Shown piece after piece: positions 1 to 7,465 of a DNA stretch of 13,879 nucleotides. Position 1 is the first letter of the stretch, and every line of letters starts with the position of its first letter. This DNA is from Thermodesulfovibrionales bacterium (lineage in GTDB: Bacteria; Nitrospirota; Thermodesulfovibrionia; Thermodesulfovibrionales; SM23-35), in the NCBI GenBank assembly GCA_022013235.1, contig JAKLQR010000342.1:1-13879 (forward strand). Direction: 5' to 3'. Under the pieces are notes generated by a model. That model was not told the origin of the DNA. It saw nothing but the letters and a program-made list of their open reading frames with translations, and ran no database searches. Position numbers and translations under genes: made by a program.

Positions 1-2
1 AG

Positions 3-92
3 GCCATTAACATTGTACTTCAGAGAACACAGCCAATAAGGCAGGATAACTTTGAATTTGGCAAAAAAGGGGTAATGGAAAATAGGATTTAA
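3..92 (+). CDS. possible C-terminal end of a truncated upstream gene
   Basis: An open frame enters from the left edge and ends at TAA 90-92. It encodes 29 residues that finish in a charged tail (…NFEFGKKGVMENRI). There is no start codon inside the window that would make it a separate gene, so it could only be the 3' end of a gene lying mostly outside. I do not recognise a family. The stretch from 93 to 192 shows no gene and no clear signal. Confidence 0.25.
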   Translation, partial: AINIVLQRTQPIRQDNFEFGKKGVMENRI

Positions 93-192
93 CTAACTGA
101 AAACATTAGAGAAAGTAGGTTTTGTTACGTATAGCGCGGTGAAAGAAACAAAAAGAGCCGGTATATTGTGGGCTATAATATGCAAGTCGATC

Positions 193-372
193 TTATTTGC
201 CCTTCTTGGAATACTTTTTCAGTAAGTCCTCTACCGCTTCTTCGAGGACCACATTGACAGCTTTATCCTGACTGACAGGCAAGGCTGGGATATCTCTTAC
301 CTGTGGTATATGAAAGATATTTCTATACAGGACAACTCGCAGCATGAAAGGATTGGTGTCCACTATTGACAT
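193..372 (-). CDS. small hypothetical protein, 59 aa
   Basis: The frame runs from ATG at 372 to TAA at 193-195. The product begins MSIVDTNPFMLRVV and ends in a charged helix (VVLEEAVEDLLKKYSKKGK). The amphipathic, lysine-rich C-terminus looks protein-like. It lies 39 nt downstream of the PIN toxin gene on the same strand, so it could be a third gene of that unit. The Shine-Dalgarno is weak: only a GAGC-like run sits just before the ATG. I recognise no family. It could be a small regulator or a chance frame. Confidence 0.35.
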   Translation of the reverse strand: MSIVDTNPFMLRVVLYRNIFHIPQVRDIPALPVSQDKAVNVVLEEAVEDLLKKYSKKGK

Positions 373-411
373 CCGAGCTCAGTGAACACTGAATTCATGA
401 AAATAAACGGG

Positions 412-813
412 TTAAATCGTTTTTTGATTGCGTACTGTTATGATCTTCTCTATATGCTCATCGCAGTGTTCGATTTGGACCTTGTGGGTAAACGCACATG
501 CTGCGATAACCAGATCGGCTGTGGGAACCGTATATCCGGCCTTTCTGCATTCCCGGGCAAGCTCTTTTGCCGTCTGCCACACTTCGCTTGAAGTTTCAAG
601 GCAGATAATCTCTTTTTCAAGCTCTTTCAATTTCTTCTTCTCATACTCACCTTTTGCGCCATTCCAGAGTTCAACGGCAATAATGTCACACCACGCAGCG
701 CTTCCGTCAAGCATAAGATTCAGAACACGCTCTCTGACATCGTTCCTGCCGGAAACCCGAAGCGCTTCGATCCAGCTTGAAGTGTCGATGAGAACTGCCT
801 TTATTTTTTCCAC
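412..813 (-). CDS. PIN-domain ribonuclease toxin, VapC-like
   Basis: The 133-residue product has PIN-fold signatures. D10 sits in the opening strand (VLIDTSSWI), E48 in the second acidic motif (AVELWNGA), D100 in TADLVIAACA, and a fourth acid near D118 in HCDEHIEKI. Together these form the Mg2+-binding pocket that cuts RNA in this family. The length is typical of VapC. The start is GTG at 811-813, chosen because translation from it begins directly at the PIN fold. It overlaps the upstream antitoxin by 13 nt, which implies translational coupling. The usual VapC target is tRNA or rRNA, but nothing in the sequence tells which one this toxin cuts. The family call is secure; the role as a toxin is inferred from the pairing. 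Confidence 0.88.
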   Translation of the reverse strand: MEKIKAVLIDTSSWIEALRVSGRNDVRERVLNLMLDGSAAWCDIIAVELWNGAKGEYEKKKLKELEKEIICLETSSEVWQTAKELARECRKAGYTVPTADLVIAACAFTHKVQIEHCDEHIEKIITVRNQKTI

Positions 814-1016
814 TTCCGGTCTTCGCGCATGACTTTCAGGTCGTCCTGTGTCATAAATTCATTGAATGTGCCAAGGACCCTGGAGAGTTCAGCAAGTCTG
901 CGCCTTCTGTTGAAATCTTTGACAGCGTATACGACAGCGTCCTTTTTTGTTTTCGCACCGGTATGCTTTATTGCTTCCTTAAGCTCTTCTTCGGGAATAT
1001 CAATTGTTGTTTTCAT
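801..1016 (-). CDS. VapB-type ribbon-helix-helix antitoxin
   Basis: The 71-residue product starts MKTTIDIPEEELKEAIKHTG, the strand-helix-helix pattern of the VapB family RHH DNA-binding domain (residues 1-45). A basic RRRR segment and a charged tail follow, the tail presumably wrapping the toxin. It lies upstream of and overlaps the PIN gene, the standard antitoxin-first order. The protein should neutralise the toxin and repress its own promoter. A strong promoter-like sequence lies immediately upstream (1023-1051). Its predicted transcription start is close to the ATG, and the only upstream SD candidate is weak (AGAAGC), so the mRNA may be nearly leaderless. Confidence 0.85.
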   Translation of the reverse strand: MKTTIDIPEEELKEAIKHTGAKTKKDAVVYAVKDFNRRRRLAELSRVLGTFNEFMTQDDLKVMREDRKWKK

Positions 1017-1022
1017 GCTTCT

Positions 1023-1051
1023 ATTATAATAATAAATGCAATCTAATTCAA
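1023..1051 (-). promoter_or_regulatory. sigma70-like promoter of the VapBC pair
   Basis: Reading the minus strand, TTGAAT (1051-1046) is followed after exactly 17 nt by a perfect TATAAT (1028-1023). The expected transcription start falls at about 1016, at the antitoxin ATG itself. AT-rich imperfect inverted sequences (CTATTATAAT at 1021-1030 and ATATTATAG at 1060-1068) flank this promoter and could serve as an autoregulatory operator. That last point is inference. Confidence 0.6.
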
Positions 1052-1103
1052 TATTAATTATATTATAGTCTCACGACATATTGAAAGACAGAGCGCTGAA
1101 ACA

Positions 1104-1133
1104 TTGACACTCTTATTGCCATATCAGTATACT
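1104..1133 (+). promoter_or_regulatory. sigma70-like promoter of the AbrB/RelE pair
   Basis: A perfect TTGACA at 1104-1109 is followed after 18 nt by TATACT at 1128-1133. The TATACT lies inside the 8-bp palindrome AGTATACT (1127-1134). A start around 1140 would give a short leader that carries the AAGGAGG Shine-Dalgarno (1148-1154) of the antitoxin gene. Confidence 0.65.
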
Positions 1134-1134
1134 T

Positions 1135-1150
1135 AAAGTAAGAAAGTAAG
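1135..1150 (+). repeat. tandem 8-bp repeat, candidate operator
   Basis: AAAGTAAG occurs twice head to tail at 1135-1142 and 1143-1150. It lies between the -10 box and the start codon and touches the Shine-Dalgarno sequence. The position suits a binding site for the AbrB-fold antitoxin acting as autorepressor. It is only two copies of a short A-rich word, so chance is possible. Confidence 0.4.
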
Positions 1151-1161
1151 GAGGTAAGCAT

Positions 1162-1437
1162 ATGCCTGCGGTAAAGATTGGCCCGAAGCACCAGATTACG
1201 ATACCCAAGGAGGTTTTTGATTCCCTCAAATTAGAGGCGGGTGATTTTCTTGATACTCATATTAAAGATAACGCTATTGTCCTTGTCCCCAAGAAGTTGG
1301 TTCCCAAAGAACAGGAATGGTTCTGGACAAAGGAATGGCAGGACTTGGAAAAAGAAGCGGATGAGGCCATAGCAAAAGGTGAAACCATCGGGCCGTTTTC
1401 AAAATCAGGTGATGCCATTAAAGCGCTCAAAAAGTGA
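1162..1437 (+). CDS. AbrB/MazE-fold antitoxin (SpoVT-AbrB domain)
   Basis: The 91-residue product has an N-terminal swapped-hairpin AbrB domain (residues 2-45) with the classic KIGPKHQITIPKEVFDSLKL pattern and the following GDFLDT strand. A charged helical tail (about residues 50-91) probably binds the toxin. The ATG at 1162 has an ideal AAGGAGG seven nt upstream. The gene ends in GTGA, overlapping the next gene's GTG start by 4 nt, so the two are translationally coupled. It is divergent from the VapBC pair across a 145-bp shared regulatory gap. The protein likely represses the promoter at 1104-1133 and neutralises the product of the following gene. Confidence 0.85.
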   Translation: MPAVKIGPKHQITIPKEVFDSLKLEAGDFLDTHIKDNAIVLVPKKLVPKEQEWFWTKEWQDLEKEADEAIAKGETIGPFSKSGDAIKALKK

Positions 1438-1691
1438 AAGTCTCCTTTACAAAACCATTCAAGAGAGACTACAAAAAACTTCCAGGGAATATTCAGGAAC
1501 TGATAGATAAACAGATTACATATCTTCTGGAAAATCCAAAACACCCTTCGCTCCAGATCAAAAAGATGGAAGGTCATCCATTTATATGGGAGGCAAGGAT
1601 CACCAAAGGATACCGTATGACCCTCCAAATTGATGGAGATACCTGCCTGCTGAGAAGGGTTGGAACCCATTCTATTCTCAAGACCCCGTAA
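1434..1691 (+). CDS. RelE/ParE-superfamily toxin (YafQ/mRNA-interferase type)
   Basis: The 85-residue product matches the compact RelE/ParE fold. An N-terminal strand and helix (KVSFTKPFKRDYKKLPGNIQ) are followed by a second helix ending in LLENPKHPSL. The C-terminal strands carry the basic conserved positions: K and E in KKMEG…WEARI, then YRMTLQIDGD, then the closing LLRRVGTH. The H in VGTH lies where family members often have a catalytic or substrate-contacting residue. The GTG start at 1434 overlaps the antitoxin stop. I infer a ribosome-dependent mRNA interferase rather than a gyrase poison, but the two branches cannot be separated by eye. Pairing an AbrB-fold antitoxin with a RelE-fold toxin is a mix-and-match combination, not the textbook RelBE. 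Confidence 0.82.
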   Translation: MKVSFTKPFKRDYKKLPGNIQELIDKQITYLLENPKHPSLQIKKMEGHPFIWEARITKGYRMTLQIDGDTCLLRRVGTHSILKTP

Positions 1692-1769
1692 TCTATCTTT
1701 CTCCTTCAGCACAATACCCTCGGTCCCGGCATTATTACTCTGGCAAGCAACTACTTTAAAATCGTCATT

Positions 1770-1860
1770 GTCCGGCTTGACTCCCGAATCAAGTACGGGA
1801 CAGGCTCCCAATCCAGAACCTATTGAAAAGCCTGGATTCCCTGGTCAAGCCAGAGAATGA
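1770..1860. repeat. degenerate intergenic palindromic repeat
   Basis: Two hairpins stand in the gap downstream of the RelE-type gene. The first is TCCCG (1782-1786) with CGGGA (1796-1800). The second is ATTCCCTGG (1836-1844) with CCAGAGAAT (1850-1858), with a TCAAG loop and one mismatch. The surrounding wording (CATTGTCCGGCTTGA, CTGGATTCCC…GAATGACA) resembles the widespread dispersed palindromic intergenic repeats found in many environmental bacterial genomes. That resemblance is recalled, not searched. The rest of the gap, up to 1898, shows nothing else. Confidence 0.55.
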
Positions 1861-1898
1861 CACAAGGAACCCTGCAGGCAATTATCAAGTTTCAGAAA

Positions 1899-4290
1899 CT
1901 AATACCCCGCCGCCGCATTGCACATGAATTCCGCAAAGATAGGGCCTACTGTCTGATTGCCAAACGCATTGGGATGTGAATCGCTGTCCGAATGGCTTCC
2001 CTCGTATTCATAACGGAGCATATTCGCAGTGGCGCTTCCGTCGTTTTGCTTTGCGAGATAATCAAAAAGATTGAAGCACCGCACATTCGGATGCCCGCTC
2101 AGATAGGTATCGCTGCAGAGCCAGTCGGCAAAGGCCCTCGCATTTGCTGCAGTGGTTGCATCTGTTGCCATATGATGTAACGGAGGAGTCGACATCACGA
2201 TGAACAGACGGTCTGTCTGTGTGTCGAAAAAGTCCCTCATTCCAAGATACCACGCCTGGTACTGCGCCAGTGTTGAAGCATCGCGGATATCCGACGCAGG
2301 GAAACACGACTTAAAGGCAATGACCTGATGATTGCCAATAATCTGATTGCGTGCGTTCACATATTCTGTTTCAGTCCTCGTCCATAAATTATAGAGGCCG
2401 TCAGTGTCTGTATTGTCACCCGGTATATTGTAGTTCATTCCCATGAAGTCTCCCTGGGCATTCCGCAGGCCGTCAGAGTTATATCCATGGTCCCAGAATA
2501 CAAACTGTGTGCCGTGCGAGGAGTTATATGATGCGATTACGCTTCTCATGTCTCCTTCAACTATCAGACCGTCTCCCGTCGAATGATGAAGGAAGAAAAG
2601 GTTTGTGAGTGTTGTGGGAGGAGGCGCTGTGCTGCTCCCTGTCGTAAAGCTCCAGACATAATCAGACGCCATCGCATTCCCCGCACTATCCCTTACCCCC
2701 GTGGTTATGGTGGCGGTATAAGTTGTGTTCTCATTCAGGCTTCCTGAAGGGGTAAAGGTTGCAGTTGTGCCTGAGTAACTGACCGTGCCAGTGACACCAT
2801 TGACAGTGAATGTAGAGGCGTTCACGGTTGAAGAATCAAGAGACTCAGAAAATTGTGCGGTTATCCCCGTGGTTACAGAAACACCAGTGGCATTCCATGC
2901 AGGACTGGTCAGAATCACGGAGGGAGGCGTCGTGTCGGTGCACTCTCCGGTGTCGAAAGAGTGAACTGCCTGGTTGTTCGTTTCACTGATCTCTTCTATA
3001 GTATTATCTGCATCAATCACGGCAATGACATATTGACACGAAGCCGAACTGCCGGTCGGAAATTTGTAACTAAGTTTCTTTGACTTGGTTTTCCCGGTTT
3101 TCACCGTCCCGGTGGATACCTGCTTCAGTTCCGTATCGGTCGCATCCCACGTGGAATCCCCCGAAAGATAAAACCGCACCACAGATGATGATGCATTCAC
3201 GGTGCCGGTATTCGTGATCCTCAGGGTCCCCTTAACTTTGCATTTCATGCCTTTCTTGGTGTTCTTGCAAGTCTGGGCTATTGAATACCATTCCCCGGTA
3301 AGATCAGGGATGTCAGGATTGATAACCGTACCCGTTCCGGTGAGAGAAACATTCAATGTTGTTGTGTCAGGGTCGTTCGACAATATCTGCAAGGTGGCAT
3401 TCCAGACACCTTCAGCGGCTGGGGTGAACACGACCGTTACCGTGCAGCTCCCACCGGAAGCAAGGGTTGGAGAAAAGTCCGGACACGTGCCTGTCTGCAG
3501 GCTGAACATGCCAGCGTCTGCTCCGGTGATAGCCATCGAACTGATCACAAGGTCCTGTGCCCCTGTATTGGAAAGAGTAAAGGTCCGCGGTGCGGAAGAA
3601 CTTCCAACATCTGTATTCCCAAAGGTATAGAAAGAAGGTGAAACGGAAATGTTCGGCAGATCGCTCACTACCGCTCCATACTCATACGCGCCTCTGTCAA
3701 CATCTGAACCCGCGGGACGCGCTGCCCTGGTTATATCATCATAAGGGACCAGACCGCCAAGACTGCCGGACGGAAGACCGCTGTCGATAGCAGGGCTGCC
3801 TGCCTGAAGATGACCATCAAAATTATCAAAGCTGCTGTTTACCAGCAAAGGGTCTGAAAAAATATCCTGCGAACCCGTGGAACTCAGGATCTGGGCATTA
3901 TAAATAACATTGTAATCCACATGTCCTGTAGTAAAACCACTGGGGTCTCCATCACCCACAAAATGGCTTAATGTTCCGTCGTCGCGGAGGAAATAGGGGT
4001 ATCCGCTCCAGATATTGTTCTGGAGGACTGCAGATTCAGTGCCGTTGCAGGACGGCTGGTCCGGAAAATCAAGGGTAATACACTGTGCTTCTATAAGAGC
4101 CCACCCTTGACCCGCTATAGTGGAGTTCACAACCAAACCGGTATTGCCGCGTCCCAGGTTTAGAGACAGGGCAGCCCCCCCTGCCCTGCATTGGTCGCCG
4201 CTCTCCATATCCCCCATCTCCTGTGCGAACGATTTCTGAAAAAAGTAACCGCAATCACCCACAACAAGGGAATTCACTATTAAAGATGCC
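1899..4290 (-). pseudogene. C-terminal part of frameshifted secreted beta-helix/Ig/SGNH protein
   Basis: Numbering is from the GTG at 4277 (792 codons). The frame is open back to the G-tract at 4289-4294, so translation may only reach it by frameshifting. Residues 1-200 finish a right-handed beta-helix and close with the common SPAIDSG…RPAGSDVDRGAYEY tail. Residues 208-317 are an ASPM/SPD-2/HYDIN-like beta-sandwich. Residues 325-440 are a CARDB domain (ending IEEISETNN). Residues 449-547 are a Big_5 Ig-like domain (TPPSVILTSPA…WSFTTG). Residues 557-792 form an SGNH-hydrolase-like domain with FFLHHSTGDG near the start, AFKSCFPASDI in the middle and D766-S-H768-P-N near the end; the Asp-x-His resembles the SGNH block V pair. 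The protein should act outside the cell, possibly on polysaccharide or its ester groups; this is inference. The upstream half in the other frame supplies the signal peptide. Confidence 0.75.
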
Positions 4291-5332
4291 CCCCTGCTTT
4301 TATCTGATTGCCTGCGTTCCCTTCTGCTCTTGTCCTTCTGATCTCGACCATGCTTCCGGGGTTGTCAACCCCCACATAAAGAAGGTCGACTCCGTCGGAT
4401 GTGTTATGCCTGAACAGAGAATCCTCGATAATCCAGTGGCCTCCGGAACGCCCGACTCCTATCCCGTCTCCGTACCCGCCTGCTGACTGCGCCCAGCAGT
4501 GGTCGGGCTGCATTCCCGGATAAGTCTCAACACATCCGTTCCATTCAACCGTGACTCTTCTGAAAGTGATTGTTCCGCTGTTCGAGTCATCATCCTCCCA
4601 CAGGTCACCGTCCCATCCGATCAATCCGTTCGCTGCGATTCTTACATCCTCGGCTGTCCAGTTTGAGAGACGCCCTGCATGAATACCACCGCCAGAGAGT
4701 CCGTGAATGTTCAGGTGTCTCAAGGTAACATTTGAGGAGTCTGCAGCATAAATCCCCCTGTCCGCCCACTCACCATAAGGATAGGCATCCCGTTCGCAGC
4801 GCACGGAAGAATTGGAATGATATTCAACGCATCCTGAGTGATCAGTAATTTCAAAGCAGTCTATGATCGTATCTGAAGTCCCTTCGAGATTCAGTATGTG
4901 ATATGTTCTCTGCGTACCCCACAATTCAGGCGGGGTTGAACATCCTGAATCCCATCCTTTGCCGAGGATACGGGTCGGATTGAGAGGATCAGGACCCGAA
5001 GGGACAGACGGAAGATGACATTCAAAAGACCCCTCTGCATCACACCATCCGGTATTCGGCGCTCCGTATCCCATCATGTAACTCCCTGCATCAATAAGTA
5101 ATGTGTCACCGCCATTGATCCTCCAGCCGCCCCCGCTGTCAAGCGCCCAGAAAGGATGCGCCCAGGCACATGCCTGATTTTCGCCGGAGCCCGGATACGC
5201 TGTATCTGCCAGGCCGCTGCACTGTTGGGCGGTGCCTCCGTCGGTTCTGATGTAGTATGTGGCAGCATGGGAAATTGTTGCGGCAGAAAGCAAGAAACAA
5301 AGAATACTCAAATATGTGACCACTCTTTTCAT
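4280..5332 (-). pseudogene. N-terminal part of the same frameshifted beta-helix protein
   Basis: The 350-codon frame begins MKRVVTYLSILCFLLSAATISHA, a Sec signal peptide with a cleavage site after SHA, followed by ATYYIRTDGG. Cysteine-bearing loops come next, then parallel beta-helix rungs (TIIDCFEITDHSG, NVTLRHLNIHGLSGGGI, TITFRRVTVEWNG, HWIIEDSLFRHNTSDGV). The reading ends abruptly at …NQIKAGGHL-stop inside a rung. Adding one G to the six-G tract (minus strand of 4289-4294) gives …IKAGGASLIVNSLVV, which continues smoothly into the downstream frame and yields about 1144 residues. The ATG at 5332 is preceded by AAGGGGAG. This is either an inactivating deletion, a phase-variable tract, or an assembly error. 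Confidence 0.75.
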
Positions 5333-5423
5333 GGTTCTTCTCCCCTTTACCGTTAGCGGCAGATTGCTTTTTTCAGAGAAACCTATTCTGAATTGATGTA
5401 TTAATTGGGCTTAACACACTTAT

Positions 5424-5452
5424 TTATTAGCAAAAATACCTGAATATGTCAA
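5424..5452 (-). promoter_or_regulatory. candidate promoter of the beta-helix gene
   Basis: On the minus strand a perfect TTGACA (5452-5447) is followed after 17 nt by TAATAA (5429-5424), a poor -10 match. It lies about 90 nt upstream of the ATG at 5332, just past the end of moaA. A 6-bp hairpin (TTCAGA/TCTGAA, 5372-5392) followed by A-runs lies in the leader. No terminator with a T-run is visible after moaA, so read-through from the tol operon is possible. Confidence 0.4.
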
Positions 5453-5501
5453 ATGAGGGGATGAGTCTCGACTTCTGCCGGGGGAAGGGTGCCCCGTCTC
5501 T

Positions 5502-6515
5502 TTACCCGCCGATTTTCGACATGGGTCTTCCGGAACCTTTTCTGAACTTGAAAAGGTTCTCCATGCCGGCCTGGCGCATGCTGATATTATGGCCTTCGGG
5601 TTTTACCTTGACCGAAAGGATTATGAGGCGGTGTATTTCGTCATCGGACATGTTCTGCCTCAGAGCGGGTTTCAGGTCGATTTCCGTTTCGGAAAAAAGG
5701 CAGGGTCTCAGTTTCCCATCTGCTGTCATACGCAGCCGGTTGCACTCTCCGCAAAAATGGTTGCTGAGGGGACTGATAAATCCTATTACTCCCTGAGCGC
5801 CTTCGAGCCTGAAATAATGTGCAGGGCCTGATTTCCTCACCGGAGCCGGGACGAGCGTTCCGAGGTTCCCTACACGGGAGCGTATCTCGTCTACAGCGAC
5901 AAAACGTTCAGGGCTCCAGAGGTCCTGTGAATCGAATGGCATAAATTCAATAAACCGTATCTGATAAGAAGTATTGAGGGTCAATTTTGCGAACGCCTCT
6001 ATCTCGCTGTCATTAATGCCCCGGATGGGAACCATGTTGATCTTTACCGGAACAAGCCCGACTTTTTCAGCAGCCTGTATCCCCCGCAAAACCGCGTCGA
6101 GGTTCCCTCCTCTCGTAATCTCCGTGTATTTTTCAGCAGACAGGGAATCGAGGCTCACATTCACCCGGTTGAGCCCGGCTCCGGCAAGTTCCTCTGCGTG
6201 CTGTTCGAGGAGGATGCCGTTTGTAGTGAGACTGAGATCACGGATTTCGGGTATCTGTTTTATGAGGTGAACGAGGTGTGCGATATCCTTTCTGACGAGC
6301 GGTTCGCCTCCTGTGATACGAACCCGTCTCACCCCTATTTTCGCGGCAACTTTCAGAATTCTCGCGATCTCTTCATACCGGAGGATTTCCTTATATTCTA
6401 TCGGAACAACCCCTCCGGAAGGCATGCAGTAGATACAGCGGAGATTGCACTTGTCGGTGACTGAAATGCGGAGATAATCTATGGTGCGGTGGAAACCGTC
6501 CCTAAGGCTGCTCAT
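5502..6515 (-). CDS. moaA: GTP 3',8-cyclase MoaA (molybdenum cofactor biosynthesis)
   Basis: MoaA is a radical-SAM enzyme that converts GTP to 3',8-cyclo-GTP, the first step of molybdopterin synthesis, in the cytoplasm. All diagnostic residues are present in the 337-residue product. The N-terminal cluster is C23-x3-C27-x2-C30 (TDKCNLRCIYC) and the SAM-binding GGEP is at 69-72. The C-terminal cluster that binds substrate is C255-x2-C258-x13-C272, and the essential C-terminal Gly-Gly closes the protein (SKIGG). Length is normal for the family. The ATG at 6513-6515 overlaps the cpoB stop in an ATGA junction, so moaA is translationally coupled to the end of the tol-pal operon. No other moa/moe genes lie in the window. 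The enzyme appears intact; its placement here is unusual and probably reflects operon fusion. Confidence 0.95.
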   Translation of the reverse strand: MSSLRDGFHRTIDYLRISVTDKCNLRCIYCMPSGGVVPIEYKEILRYEEIARILKVAAKIGVRRVRITGGEPLVRKDIAHLVHLIKQIPEIRDLSLTTNGILLEQHAEELAGAGLNRVNVSLDSLSAEKYTEITRGGNLDAVLRGIQAAEKVGLVPVKINMVPIRGINDSEIEAFAKLTLNTSYQIRFIEFMPFDSQDLWSPERFVAVDEIRSRVGNLGTLVPAPVRKSGPAHYFRLEGAQGVIGFISPLSNHFCGECNRLRMTADGKLRPCLFSETEIDLKPALRQNMSDDEIHRLIILSVKVKPEGHNISMRQAGMENLFKFRKGSGRPMSKIGG

Positions 6516-7465
6516 TTTTTCTTCTTCAGGTTCTGTTTCGTGCTGATTTCGTCTGTTTTCTTCTGTGCGATTTTGGCTTCATTCGTGTCCGGGAAGCGTT
6601 CCACCACCTGGTCGAGGATCACCTTTGCGGTCTTGGGATCCCCGATTTCCACAAAAGAAAGCCCCTGCTTCAAGAGGGCGGATGGAGCCTTCCGGCTCTT
6701 GGGGAATTTCTTCAGGAGCGTTTCATAGGAGAGGATCGCGCTTTCAAAGTCTTTCTCCCGGTAATATGTCTCCCCGATCCAGAACTGTGCGTTATCAGAA
6801 AGTTCGTTCTGCGGGTATGTTTTGAGGAAGAGTTCGAACTTTTCCCGGGCTTCACTATATTTCCCGTTGATGAATAACGCATATGCAGCATCATAGTGTG
6901 CCTTTTTGTCGGCATACTGAGTTTTGGCGTTTTTATCCGTACCAGGCGCTGTCTGAACAGGGGGCTCTTCAGCGTCCTCCGCATTTTCTTCCGACCGTTC
7001 TTTCAGCGCCGCTTTGTTCTCTTTCACCTGCAATTCAACAGTATCGAACCTGGTCTTCATCTCCCTGATCTGGCCTTCCAGCGCGATGAGCTGGGCTTTC
7101 AGCAGTTCCATTTCGGTCGAAGATTCCTTCAGCTTGTTTTCTACGAAATATTTGTTCTCATCGAATCTGCCGCTCAGCACCTGTATGTCACGCGATGTGT
7201 TGGACAGCATGGACTGAATCTCTGACTGGCTCTGACGCATGACATTGAACGATTCCTCTTTTGCCACTCCCGCAGTCTTCTCTTTCATCCCGTTCAGTTC
7301 ATTCTGCATGGCTGAGGAATCTCTCTGAAGTCTCCCGATATCCTGGCGGAACGCTTCCATCTCATCAGTCGTGACGCACGCGGAAAGCATTGTGACCGCT
7401 GCAGCGAGGAGAATATGAAAGACCGGGTTGAGATGCCCGGGGGAAAGGAGCCGCTTTAAAAACAC
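6512..7465 (-). CDS. cpoB: CpoB/YbgF, Tol-Pal associated TPR lipoprotein
   Basis: CpoB coordinates peptidoglycan synthesis with outer-membrane constriction and partners TolA in the periplasm. The preferred start is GTG at 7465, which overlaps the pal stop by one base (TAGTG) and has GAGGGAGG about 10 nt upstream. The longer frame back to 7543 lies inside pal and lacks a signal. From this start the product has 317 residues: an N-terminal signal with lipobox LSAC (C30), a long trimerising coiled coil (about 32-160), an acidic/proline linker, and TPR repeats from about 187 to the end (YALFINGKYSEAREKFELFL, YYREKDFESAILSYETLL, KTAKVILDQVVERFP). It ends in a lysine tail. A lipobox is a variation on the soluble E. 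coli CpoB, so the protein may be membrane-anchored here. Confidence 0.9.
   Translation of the reverse strand: MFLKRLLSPGHLNPVFHILLAAAVTMLSACVTTDEMEAFRQDIGRLQRDSSAMQNELNGMKEKTAGVAKEESFNVMRQSQSEIQSMLSNTSRDIQVLSGRFDENKYFVENKLKESSTEMELLKAQLIALEGQIREMKTRFDTVELQVKENKAALKERSEENAEDAEEPPVQTAPGTDKNAKTQYADKKAHYDAAYALFINGKYSEAREKFELFLKTYPQNELSDNAQFWIGETYYREKDFESAILSYETLLKKFPKSRKAPSALLKQGLSFVEIGDPKTAKVILDQVVERFPDTNEAKIAQKKTDEISTKQNLKKKK

Noticed and set aside
362..371. ACTATTGACA, identical to part of the inverted-repeat element at 13671-13680
   Set aside because: No GGGGTCA or TGACCCC boundary lies nearby and the match is only 10 bp, so chance is sufficient.
1257..1811. 184-codon minus-strand frame opposite the AbrB/RelE genes
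   Set aside because: It runs through both toxin-antitoxin genes and the intergenic repeat; the plus-strand genes have ideal signals and known folds.
3202..3630. 142-codon plus-strand open frame within the beta-helix/Ig gene region
   Set aside because: It lies opposite the HYDIN and CARDB domain coding sequence, has no recognisable domain and no Shine-Dalgarno, and is explained as an antisense shadow.
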